Below, in pieces: positions 1 through 7,752 of a stretch of 64,000 bases of DNA. The DNA lies in NCBI GenBank assembly GCA_964431495.1, contig CAYSJU010000001.1, positions 53,073-117,072 on the forward strand, read 5' to 3'. The stretch comes from CAYSJU01 sp964431495 (GTDB lineage: Bacteria; Omnitrophota; Gorgyraeia; Tantalellales; Tantalellaceae). The stretch's first letter is position 1. Each line of letters starts with the position of its first letter. Both the position numbers and the translations under genes were made by a program. The notes under the pieces were generated by a model. That model saw only the letters and a program-made list of their open reading frames with translations. It was not told the DNA's origin and ran no database searches.

Positions 1-3000
1 CTCAAACCTGTTCTGGAAGCGGTCCCGTCCACTCTCGGTCATGTAAAAGCCAATTTAGTGATAAAAGCGTATCTGCTTCATGCCAAAGTGCTTGTCCGGA
101 CAGATAAGGAGACCAGATTTGAGGATGCTGTTGATTCTCTATCCCGTGCCGCCGGATGGATTTCTGGATTAAACGAAAACTTCAAGGACAGGCGCCTGGT
201 CAGTGACGCTTTTGACTCGTTTAAGGATGTTCTCAGGTCTCTGGAAGAGGCTGGATTATCGTTTGATGTATACATGAAGTATAGAGATAACCTTTTTGAT
301 ATTTTCGAGCAACTCTCTGTGTTGGGAGAAGACGCCGATGCCGCTCGTCTGGCTGCCGATGCCGCATTAAAGAATATCACTGACAGGTCCAGGGGCTTTA
401 TAGGAAATGCATTATTTGATAAGAGAATAAAGGATGTTTTAAAGGCGCCTTTCCTTCAGGCAATATTAGATGCGATCCCAAGGGATAGAACCGTCTTGAA
501 CAAGTTGCAAGGGCTTCAAGAACACCTGGAAATGGTATTGGACTCAAGGGACAATGATCTCAGGGTAAGGGCTAATCTGATCATGGGGTTGCTGACAGGC
601 AGGGGCAGAAAAGCGAGGAATTTGATCAAAGAAGCAGTCACAGCAGATGAAAGCCTGAAGAATACCGCGCTGGTGGTTCGCGGTCTCGCCAGGACTTATA
701 TCCTTTATTTCCCGAGGAACATCGCGTTAAGATCGCGCGCGAGAAAAATGGAGAAGCAGACCGCGGGTGAATTTGTGAGAAGGGGGAATAACGACTTTGA
801 TAAAGAGAAACACCATGGAGCTATAAGGAATTATGAAAAGGCAATAGACCTGGATTCCTCCCTGAAAGAAAATAAAGACATAAAGGAAAAGCTTTCAAAG
901 GCATATGAGGAAGATAAAGGGACCTTGATGAGCAGGTTCAGGAGACTTTTCTGGAGGAAAGAGAAGAAACTTTTACTGGGAACGGATCTACTCCGCAAGG
1001 CGCTCGAATTCGCCACGGATGAAGACAGGAAACCGGCTGTAAGGAATAGTCTTATTTCAAATCTGACTGCGCTTTCCACCCTGATGACAACCCGTTTCGT
1101 GAACATGAGATCTGCCGAACAGAGGAAGAAATGGCAGGATTTTCAAGCACGCATGTCTGATATAAATACTGAAATAGGAAAATTGCACGCGGATAACATG
1201 ATCTTACATCAGGAGAAGAAACATTCCGCGGAGGCTGAAGCGTCTTTCAACAATGCAAAAGGCGCCCTTACCATGGCTGTCAAGTTTAATCCCGAAAACA
1301 TGGAAGCGAGAAATGGGCTCGAGAGGCTCGGCGAAGAGGTCCCGGCTGAGGAAACTGCCGAACAGCTGATCCGGAAAGCCAGGGACAAGGTCAAAGAGGG
1401 AGAATTTGAAGAAGCGCTTTCTTTGCTGGATGAAGCTGTGGAAAAGGACAAAGACAAGGAGAGTGAAGTAAAAGATGATAAGGGCAACATCGAAGAGGTA
1501 AATAAGATCACAGACGCCATATTGGATTATTTTATGAGAAAGGCGTACATTGCTGAATATGCCGGCCTGAGCGATACCAATGACCCGGATGGGAGCAAGA
1601 GAAAAGGTATCCAGAACAGGTTCATGCGTGAATTGTCCGGAAATTTTCAGAATAGACAGGAGACTGGTTCGAATATCTTTGAAGAATGGTTCAGGTTAAG
1701 TGACAGGGAGGATGTTACTCGCGGATCCGAGTTGAGACAATTCGCGGATATGTCCATACGCGGCGCCGGAGAAGAAAAGCCGGCAATAAAACCGGGGATC
1801 AGAGACATGTTCTTCCACCGCGGACTTATTATGGCGGAAAGGCTTGTTGGAGAGAGAAACACCGCCAAGGCCTTACACCTTCTCGCTTTGCTGCGGGGGA
1901 TAAGAACATCGAAGAAAGCGCAATTACTCGCAGCAACGTGCAATATCATGCGTCTTGGCGATCAGGAAAAGAAGCCCCTGCGCGATCTTATCAGCGAAGC
2001 GGAGCAGGAATTCATATCCGTTGTGGTAAGCACCCCGGAGGATAAAGCGGAAAAATCCCGTCTGGCCCTGGAGGTAGGCCGGTTATTTTCCGGACGGGCC
2101 AGTTCATTATGGCGTGATAATCAAAAAACAGATAGGTCACAGGCGCGGCAGGAAGCCGAGGAATATTACAAGGCCGCCCTTAAGCTTGATCCGTCAAACT
2201 CGGAAGCATTGCAGGGACTGGTGAATTTCTACGGAAGAGAGAGAGTGGAAGAACTTTTCAGTGATGATACCAGACCATTTGTGATCGAAGCCATAATCCG
2301 ATCAGAGGATATGGCTGCTCTTGGGGGTCTATTCAATACGACTTTTCAGGGTAAGGACGGTATGCTTGATGAAGGCCGGGTTGAAGTTGCGCGGGCATTA
2401 TTCGCGAGGATCGATGAACTGAAGGATACCGAAGGACAGGAGATCATCCGCCTTATGAAAGCCGCATTGCCGGTGATGCGCGGGCTAAAACTGCAGGATC
2501 CCGTATTACAGCTTCAGATCATGACATTTGTTGATACGGTAAATGACATTAAAAATACTCTGAAAATGGATTCCGTGTTCAATCTTAATCCTGATATAGA
2601 CGTGACCTTTGGACTTGCCGCCGCATACCTTGACATGATCTCCGGTAACGGGGCAGGAGCAACCGCTGTTTTGCGTTCCATTAATCCAAGAAGTGACGAG
2701 GACAGGGCAGAATTCGTCTTTGCCAAGATGCGTATGCAATTGGCGGCTGGTGAAACGGATAGCGCTGAATATTCCCTGAAAATAATGGGAGCATTGGATC
2801 CTGGCATGACGCCTTCCGCAAGGATGTTGATCGCTGAAAAATATCTGGAACTCGGAAAGAAGGCTCGAGGAGGTAGCAGGGAACAAAGACAATATCTCGA
2901 AAGAGCCGTGTCTTTATGGCCTAAATTCCTGGAAGCACATGTGGCTCTTGCGATCTTATACGCCAAAGTAAAAGACACGGCAGCAAGGCGGGAGGAGGAC

Positions 3001-4875
3001 CGGTTCATCGCCCGTATAAGAACGGATATTGCTGAGGAAAGAAATTTAAGCCCCGTGCAAATGAGATGGGACAGGGGAGAAGAGGCAAGGAAGCACCTGA
3101 TAAAAGCTCCGGTTCTTGAAAGGCTGACATATTTCGGTATACCGGTAGGGGTAACGTTATTAGCGGGATTCAGGGGCATCAGCAGCATATGGGCGCTTCT
3201 CGGAATTGTCCCCATGGGGACGATATTCGGAGTATTTTTTGCGATAATGCAGATACCGTTTATTGTGAAGTTTATACAGGAACATAGGGGTGAAAGAAGA
3301 ATGGCATGGATGGTATCTCTTGGAAGCTTTGCCCTGCCGTTACTGGTGTTATTCGCTCCTTTTGATCTGGCCCCTGCGGCCCTTATCGGAATAGCAATTG
3401 GTTTTCACGCGTTTGCCAATTTAACGGTATTCACATTGAACACGATTACAAGGAGACAGATCTTCAATTACGCGACAAAAGAGGTCGGGTTGCCCGGACT
3501 GCTTCCCGAGATGCCGCTCCCGCCTCCGGTAGAAGCTGTTCCTTCCGTGGCTGTTGTAGGTGTTGTGGAAGGTGATGAAGATGAGATGGAACGGTTGAGT
3601 GGGGAATATCCTGATATTCGATTTATTTCGATAAAAGAAGGAGGCGAAGCGGGAATAAAACAAATGGAAACTGTAATGGGTCCGGTAACAAGGTTCCTTG
3701 TTGATATGACCCCCGAAGATGTGCTTGAGAATATGGACAAGATTGTTGAACAGGCCCAGAGGCAGTCTTTTGTGGACATGTATCCGTATCTGGCGGGTCT
3801 GGATGCCCGGTCCATCAGGAACCTGGACAAGACGGACCTTGAAGGGGCGATGCAGGTAGTAAGTGTGTCAATGCCGCAAGAAAGACCCATGGAAGAAGGT
3901 GTCCTGGGATCGCTTTATGCGGCTTACATCTCCGGCGTGGCGCCTGATACGGCTCTGCCCGCGGGTATTGCCCCGGGAGATCAGGAAGCCTGGGTCAGGG
4001 AGAACGTCCGGGCGCTTAAAGATTATGAAGAGACTCAAAGCATGGGATTGCCGGTTGAAGCGCCTGAAAAGAAACTGCTTGCCTTACACGCCGGATTGGA
4101 TGATTTTCTGCGGGATAGATCCAGGGATGATATAAACAGGATACTCATGCGCCATGAAGGCATCGCCATGGCTCAAGGCATGGAGGATGAAGTCGTGGGA
4201 CTCATGTCTGAATTCAGAAATGCCGGTCTCATCCCAAAAGAGGCGCCTCAGTCCATAGTGATCGATGCCAGGAAAGATTCGGGGTTTAGACTTGAATACA
4301 TGGTGCCGGCTCTCCTGGATTTTGCCGGGAAAGCCCCGCTTTTGCATATAACCGTGATAACAGAACCCGGTGTTGATCTGACCGAATTCATCCCCGGGGC
4401 AGAGATGCCGGATAACCTTTCCCAGATGGACAGGATTCTGGAAGAGGTGCCTTTGTCGGAGCAGGTCAAGGGGCACCTGGAAGATATGGGCAAGGATATA
4501 CCTTTGCCTTCGGTTTCAATAGCCACAGGTGAATTTATGACGGACAAGATCATAATCAATGTAAAAGATGCCGGGACCCAAGGCGCGAACTTTGTCATAG
4601 CCGGTGAAGAGATGCTGGCGCCTGATGACGAGGCCGCGAAAAGGATACACCGCCTTATACCCGCGATAGCGGCCATGAACCTTTTAAGGCGGGCGGCGGA
4701 TGAACGCAAGGCTCCCAGCATAGTGGCTATGGGATGCGGAGAAGATACGATAAACGATATCATGACGCGCCTCAAGGACGTTCTTCATACACTGGTCAGG
4801 ATAGCGAGACTTGATATCGGTGAGGCTGTAAGAGCGTTTATCGACAGCTTGCATGAAGTTGCGGCTGCCGTATAA
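1..4875 (+). CDS. Giant TPR and membrane protein, 5' end outside window
   Basis: The reading frame is open from the first base, so the true start lies upstream and at least 1624 residues are visible. The GTG at 58 is only an internal possibility. The first two thirds are helical and charged, with TPR-like units around bases 780-860, 1220-1320, 2150-2230 and 2880-2990. About four hydrophobic helices follow (roughly bases 3115-3450). A mixed alpha/beta region of about 450 residues makes up the C-terminus. There is no enzyme motif I recognise. TPR arrays on a membrane anchor usually build protein-protein assemblies, so a scaffold role is inference. Its large size fits the other giant genes at 15-24 kb. 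Confidence 0.75.
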   Translation, partial: LKPVLEAVPSTLGHVKANLVIKAYLLHAKVLVRTDKETRFEDAVDSLSRAAGWISGLNENFKDRRLVSDAFDSFKDVLRSLEEAGLSFDVYMKYRDNLFDIFEQLSVLGEDADAARLAADAALKNITDRSRGFIGNALFDKRIKDVLKAPFLQAILDAIPRDRTVLNKLQGLQEHLEMVLDSRDNDLRVRANLIMGLLTGRGRKARNLIKEAVTADESLKNTALVVRGLARTYILYFPRNIALRSRARKMEKQTAGEFVRRGNNDFDKEKHHGAIRNYEKAIDLDSSLKENKDIKEKLSKAYEEDKGTLMSRFRRLFWRKEKKLLLGTDLLRKALEFATDEDRKPAVRNSLISNLTALSTLMTTRFVNMRSAEQRKKWQDFQARMSDINTEIGKLHADNMILHQEKKHSAEAEASFNNAKGALTMAVKFNPENMEARNGLERLGEEVPAEETAEQLIRKARDKVKEGEFEEALSLLDEAVEKDKDKESEVKDDKGNIEEVNKITDAILDYFMRKAYIAEYAGLSDTNDPDGSKRKGIQNRFMRELSGNFQNRQETGSNIFEEWFRLSDREDVTRGSELRQFADMSIRGAGEEKPAIKPGIRDMFFHRGLIMAERLVGERNTAKALHLLALLRGIRTSKKAQLLAATCNIMRLGDQEKKPLRDLISEAEQEFISVVVSTPEDKAEKSRLALEVGRLFSGRASSLWRDNQKTDRSQARQEAEEYYKAALKLDPSNSEALQGLVNFYGRERVEELFSDDTRPFVIEAIIRSEDMAALGGLFNTTFQGKDGMLDEGRVEVARALFARIDELKDTEGQEIIRLMKAALPVMRGLKLQDPVLQLQIMTFVDTVNDIKNTLKMDSVFNLNPDIDVTFGLAAAYLDMISGNGAGATAVLRSINPRSDEDRAEFVFAKMRMQLAAGETDSAEYSLKIMGALDPGMTPSARMLIAEKYLELGKKARGGSREQRQYLERAVSLWPKFLEAHVALAILYAKVKDTAARREEDRFIARIRTDIAEERNLSPVQMRWDRGEEARKHLIKAPVLERLTYFGIPVGVTLLAGFRGISSIWALLGIVPMGTIFGVFFAIMQIPFIVKFIQEHRGERRMAWMVSLGSFALPLLVLFAPFDLAPAALIGIAIGFHAFANLTVFTLNTITRRQIFNYATKEVGLPGLLPEMPLPPPVEAVPSVAVVGVVEGDEDEMERLSGEYPDIRFISIKEGGEAGIKQMETVMGPVTRFLVDMTPEDVLENMDKIVEQAQRQSFVDMYPYLAGLDARSIRNLDKTDLEGAMQVVSVSMPQERPMEEGVLGSLYAAYISGVAPDTALPAGIAPGDQEAWVRENVRALKDYEETQSMGLPVEAPEKKLLALHAGLDDFLRDRSRDDINRILMRHEGIAMAQGMEDEVVGLMSEFRNAGLIPKEAPQSIVIDARKDSGFRLEYMVPALLDFAGKAPLLHITVITEPGVDLTEFIPGAEMPDNLSQMDRILEEVPLSEQVKGHLEDMGKDIPLPSVSIATGEFMTDKIIINVKDAGTQGANFVIAGEEMLAPDDEAAKRIHRLIPAIAAMNLLRRAADERKAPSIVAMGCGEDTINDIMTRLKDVLHTLVRIARLDIGEAVRAFIDSLHEVAAAV

Positions 4876-4890
4876 AGCGCTTTGTATAAA

Positions 4891-4989
4891 TTTATATCAG
4901 GGAATGTGTCCCCTTTCTCACAAAGAGGATACACTCCCCCGAATCCTCCTGCCAGCCTACGGGCTGAAGGGGACACTTTCCTGATATAG
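4891..4989. repeat. Imperfect inverted repeat after giant TPR gene
   Basis: Two arms of about 25 bases (4891-4917 and 4965-4989) pair with only a few mismatches. Both carry the GTGTCCCC/GGGGACAC block and TATATCAGG/CCTGATATA. The arms enclose about 47 bases that contain a further small stem. It sits just after the stop at 4875 and before the next promoter, so it could act as a transcription terminator. The GGGGACA block suggests it belongs to a dispersed intergenic repeat family. Confidence 0.6.
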
Positions 4990-5010
4990 ATCCCGCGTTC
5001 CCAGGGCAAG

Positions 5011-5039
5011 TTTACATTTATCAATAACTGTGATATAGT
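5011..5039 (+). promoter_or_regulatory. Sigma70-like promoter for TPR gene at 5060
   Basis: TTTACA (5011-5016), 17-base spacer, TATAGT (5034-5039); each box is one base off consensus. It lies 21 bases before the chosen ATG. Confidence 0.5.
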
Positions 5040-5059
5040 TGTGCCCGGGGATACAGCAT

Positions 5060-5875
5060 ATGAAGTTATTATTTATTAAGATAATAGTGATAGCTGCTTT
5101 TTCTGCTTCATCCTGTGCTTTTGCTCAGGAAGATGTCCTGGACGAACTCAATGCGAAAGCAGTGAAGCTCTACAAGGAGGGGAAATATGAAGATGCGATC
5201 GTCACGGCTAAAAATGCCATGGAGATCACAAAAGAGAGATACGGGCCGGAGAGCCCTGATGTATCGGCATCCTTGAATAATCTTGCGATTATTTACCAGG
5301 CTGCCGGCAGGTTTGATAAGGCCGAGGACCTTTTGAAACAGGCCCTGTCAATAGATGAGAAGATATTCGGTAAAAAGGACGTCACTATAACCAGGGTCCT
5401 TGATAACATGGTCGTCTCATATTATATGCAGGATAAATACGGCGAGGCAGAGCGTTTCTGTGAAAGGTCTCTGAAATTGAAAGAAAAATTTCTTGGAAAG
5501 GACGCTTTGCCGTGCTCAGCATCTCTTTATATGCTGTCGAATCTTTACTTGCTGCAGAAGAAATATGAAAAAGCGGCCCGGGCATATGAACGCTTGCTGG
5601 GCATATTGGAAAAAGAGCTCGGCCCGGAGCATTCTAATATCGGACAGATCCTGTATGAATATGGAGGGGTGCGTAAGGCTCAGGAGAGATATCCGGAAGC
5701 GCTTACTTTTTATGGCCGCGCCGTTAAAATAATCGAAAAGGCGAATGGCATGGACCACCCATCTTTAGCTGTCGTCCTCGATGACATGGCAGAGGCTCAT
5801 AAAAGAACAGGTGATGAGGAATCGGCAAAAAAGGCCGAAGAGCGCGCCGAACAGATCCGTCTCAAAGATCAGTAA
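5060..5875 (+). CDS. Exported TPR protein, kinesin-light-chain-type repeats
   Basis: 271 residues from ATG 5060; the frame also has TTG at 5039, but the ATG begins a normal signal peptide (Lys, hydrophobic stretch, then cleavage near CAFAQ). The mature part has about five TPR units of about 42 residues, with the long-spaced pattern of the kinesin light chain/TPR_12 type (for example ERYGPESPDVSASLNNLA). Such repeats bind partner proteins; no catalytic motif is visible. It is followed 9 bases later by a second exported TPR gene, so the two are probably co-transcribed and act in the periplasm. Confidence 0.8.
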   Translation: MKLLFIKIIVIAAFSASSCAFAQEDVLDELNAKAVKLYKEGKYEDAIVTAKNAMEITKERYGPESPDVSASLNNLAIIYQAAGRFDKAEDLLKQALSIDEKIFGKKDVTITRVLDNMVVSYYMQDKYGEAERFCERSLKLKEKFLGKDALPCSASLYMLSNLYLLQKKYEKAARAYERLLGILEKELGPEHSNIGQILYEYGGVRKAQERYPEALTFYGRAVKIIEKANGMDHPSLAVVLDDMAEAHKRTGDEESAKKAEERAEQIRLKDQ

Positions 5876-5884
5876 AGTACCCGC

Positions 5885-6586
5885 ATGGATACAAGAATAC
5901 CAGCAGGAATAATAATCGTTTTACTCTTGTCAGTATCGGTGACATTGCCTGTAAGCATTTGTAAGGCCTGGGCTTCTACGGGGGAGACCGGGATCATAGA
6001 CGAAGAAAAGGCCCTGAAGAAAACACTGTATGTCGACAAAGGAGATTATATCGCCGCTACCCGGCTGGGGGAGATATGCTGGGAAAAAGGGAAGAGGAAA
6101 GAGGCGATAAGGTTTTTCAGGAAAGCGGCCAAGATAAATCCGGAGTATCCACAGCCTTATTTTTTCATCGGAAGGGCTTATTTTTTCGAGAAAAAACCCT
6201 GGAAGGGGATGGAACAGTTCAGGACATTTGAGAAGAAAATGGATGTCCTTGTCTCCATGGATGAGAGCCTGGAGGATTTTTATGTGTCATGCCTGCACAA
6301 GATGAACTATATGTACTTGACCACGAAAAAATATAATGACCTCATGATAGGATACAGAAAGATCGTTGAACTGAAGCCCGACGACCAGAGGGCCCATTAT
6401 AATTTAGCCGTGTGCTATTATAACTATTACCATAACCGCGCGTTCGCGTATAAAGAACTGCAGAAGGCCATAGAGATCGATACCAACAGACACCTGACGA
6501 ATAAGGCCGAATTCTTTATTGATTACATGCGAAAAAATCCGGACACCCGCTATACAGAGGACATCTCCTTCATCGAAGGAGAATAA
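5885..6586 (+). CDS. Exported TPR protein
   Basis: 233 residues. An N-terminal signal peptide (MDTRIPAG then a leucine/valine-rich core, cleavage near CKAWA) leads into TPR-like helices. Clear units are at residues 60-100 (GDYIAATRLGEICWEKGKRK, then a motif of NPEYPQPYFFIGRAYF type) and 155-190 (LKPDDQRAHYNLAVCYYNY). The function is unknown. It forms a probable two-gene unit with the TPR gene upstream. The REP-like palindromes and the RAYT gene start right after its stop. Confidence 0.75.
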   Translation: MDTRIPAGIIIVLLLSVSVTLPVSICKAWASTGETGIIDEEKALKKTLYVDKGDYIAATRLGEICWEKGKRKEAIRFFRKAAKINPEYPQPYFFIGRAYFFEKKPWKGMEQFRTFEKKMDVLVSMDESLEDFYVSCLHKMNYMYLTTKKYNDLMIGYRKIVELKPDDQRAHYNLAVCYYNYYHNRAFAYKELQKAIEIDTNRHLTNKAEFFIDYMRKNPDTRYTEDISFIEGE

Positions 6587-6592
6587 CCCTTA

Positions 6593-6621
6593 CCTACTTC
6601 CACCTACGAGGTGGAAGTAGG
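6593..6621. repeat. REP-like palindrome, extended form
   Basis: A perfect 13-bp stem (CCTACTTCCACCT / AGGTGGAAGTAGG) around a 3-base loop ACG. It shares its inner TCCACCT-ACG-AGGTGGA with the two palindromes flanking the RAYT gene. It begins seven bases after the TPR stop codon. Confidence 0.8.
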
Positions 6622-6697
6622 GTATTAACCAGAAAATTCCCCCAAAAACTGAAAGAAAATCTCCACTTTTTGTGTCTTTAATTTTAGAACCAATATC

Positions 6698-6714
6698 TCC
6701 ACCTACGAGGTGGA
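6698..6714. repeat. REP-like palindrome upstream of RAYT
   Basis: TCCACCT-ACG-AGGTGGA, 7-bp perfect arms. It is preceded by TAGAACC, as is the copy downstream of the transposase, which suggests matched element ends. Confidence 0.8.
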
Positions 6715-6769
6715 AACATTTTCGGTTTAAAAATTAAAATAAATCAACATCAAAGCAGGTGTGAACAGT

Positions 6770-7432
6770 ATGGGAAAAAATAGAATAGTTCCATTAGTCG
6801 AGGGAGAAGCTTATCATATCTTTTCTAAAAGTATTTATGGGTTTAAAGTATTTAGGCGCAATGAAGAGTATGAAAGAATGGCAGACTTGTTTAGATATTA
6901 TAAAAAGACAAACCTTAGATTAAAATTCTCCGCTTTTCTAAAAATAAAAGGCCAAAAAGATTTTCATCAAGGATGTTTAGTTGAAAGAGGCGATTTAGTC
7001 GAGATAATCGCTTATTGTATTATGCCAACACACATTCATTTAATCTTAAAACAGGTAAAAGAGAGGGGGGTTTCAATCTTTATGAGCAGGATACTTAATA
7101 GTTATACCCGCTATTTTAATATTAAAATAAATAGGAAAGGTCCTTTATGGGAGAGCAGATTTAAGAATGTTATCTTGGAGAACGACGAACAGATGATGCA
7201 TTTGACCAGGTATGTTCATCTAAACCCGGTGACTGCAAATTTAGTGAATAAGCCTGAGCAATGGAAATTCTCTTCCTATAAGGAGTTCTTGGGAGAGATG
7301 AAAGATAGGGAAAGGATATGCAATTTTTCTAGTCTGATCAATATTGGTTCTACTAATTATAGAGAGTTTACAGAGTCCAGAATAGATTACCAGCGAGAAT
7401 TAGCCAGAATCAAGTCGCTATTTTTGGAATAG
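6770..7432 (+). CDS. REP-associated tyrosine transposase (RAYT, IS200/IS605-like)
   Basis: 220 residues from ATG 6770, preceded by an AGGTG ribosome site; GTG 6761 is an alternative. It is a Y1-type HUH single-strand nuclease. The HUH motif is H88-I-H90 in MPTHIHLIL, the catalytic tyrosine is likely Y148 in LTRYVHLNP, and LWESRFKNV is the usual conserved block between them. Such enzymes cut and rejoin single-stranded DNA at small palindromes and are thought to spread REP elements. Matching palindromes lie on both sides. The gene is visibly richer in A+T than its neighbours, which fits acquisition by transfer. Both active-site motifs are intact, so it may still work. Confidence 0.9.
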   Translation: MGKNRIVPLVEGEAYHIFSKSIYGFKVFRRNEEYERMADLFRYYKKTNLRLKFSAFLKIKGQKDFHQGCLVERGDLVEIIAYCIMPTHIHLILKQVKERGVSIFMSRILNSYTRYFNIKINRKGPLWESRFKNVILENDEQMMHLTRYVHLNPVTANLVNKPEQWKFSSYKEFLGEMKDRERICNFSSLINIGSTNYREFTESRIDYQRELARIKSLFLE

Positions 7433-7440
7433 AACCTTGT

Positions 7441-7457
7441 TCCACCTACGAGGTGGA
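7441..7457. repeat. REP-like palindrome downstream of RAYT
   Basis: TCCACCT-ACG-AGGTGGA, identical to the copy at 6698, starting 8 bases after the transposase stop. Confidence 0.8.
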
Positions 7458-7486
7458 TGCGGGTTAGGGTGATATGAGGAAATCGG

Positions 7487-7514
7487 TTGAAAAGAGAGCG
7501 GATTAGTGTATAAT
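7487..7514 (+). promoter_or_regulatory. Sigma70-like promoter for small basic protein and glgP
   Basis: TTGAAA (7487-7492), 16-base spacer, TATAAT (7509-7514). It lies about 50 bases before ATG 7567, downstream of the last REP copy. Confidence 0.6.
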
Positions 7515-7566
7515 ACACACAGTTTTGATGGAATTATCCAATTAAAAGAGAGCGGGGAGAGAATAT

Positions 7567-7752
7567 ATGCCAGGACCACGTAAAAAATACAGAGATAGGC
7601 CACAAAAGGTAGGCGCTAAAAAGAAGCAAAGGATAAAGGCCCAGAGGAAGAGGCTGTTAGCCGCCGGGCTGGAAGCAGGGCATGTGGACAAGTTGACCGG
7701 CGCGCGGATAAGAGAAGAGCTTAAAAAGATCAGCAAGAAGAAAAGTGCCTGA
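7567..7752 (+). CDS. Small basic protein of unknown function
   Basis: 61 residues, ATG preceded by a GGGGAG ribosome site. About a third of the residues are Lys or Arg, with a KKYRDRPQKVGAKKKQR stretch at the start and a helical tail ending KKISKKK; there is no Cys. The composition resembles ribosomal or nucleic-acid-binding small proteins, but I do not recognise a family. Its last 8 bases overlap the GTG start of glgP, so the two are probably translationally coupled. The strong upstream promoter and ribosome site argue that it is a real gene. Confidence 0.65.
   Translation: MPGPRKKYRDRPQKVGAKKKQRIKAQRKRLLAAGLEAGHVDKLTGARIREELKKISKKKSA

Larger units (their letters stand above)
6698..7457 (+). 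mobile_element. RAYT gene bounded by matching REP palindromes
   Basis: The transposase gene sits between two identical 17-base palindromes (6698-6714 and 7441-7457), each preceded by AGAACC. I see no target duplication, as expected for this class. The third, longer palindrome at 6593 suggests local repeat multiplication. Confidence 0.6.

Noticed and set aside
2514..3215. 233-residue minus-strand frame inside the giant TPR gene
   Set aside because: It lies wholly opposite a long coherent plus-strand gene, has no recognisable motif and a Ser/Arg-rich composition typical of shadow frames.
6593..7457. CRISPR array
   Set aside because: Only three palindromes, at irregular distances, with a transposase between them and no regular spacers.
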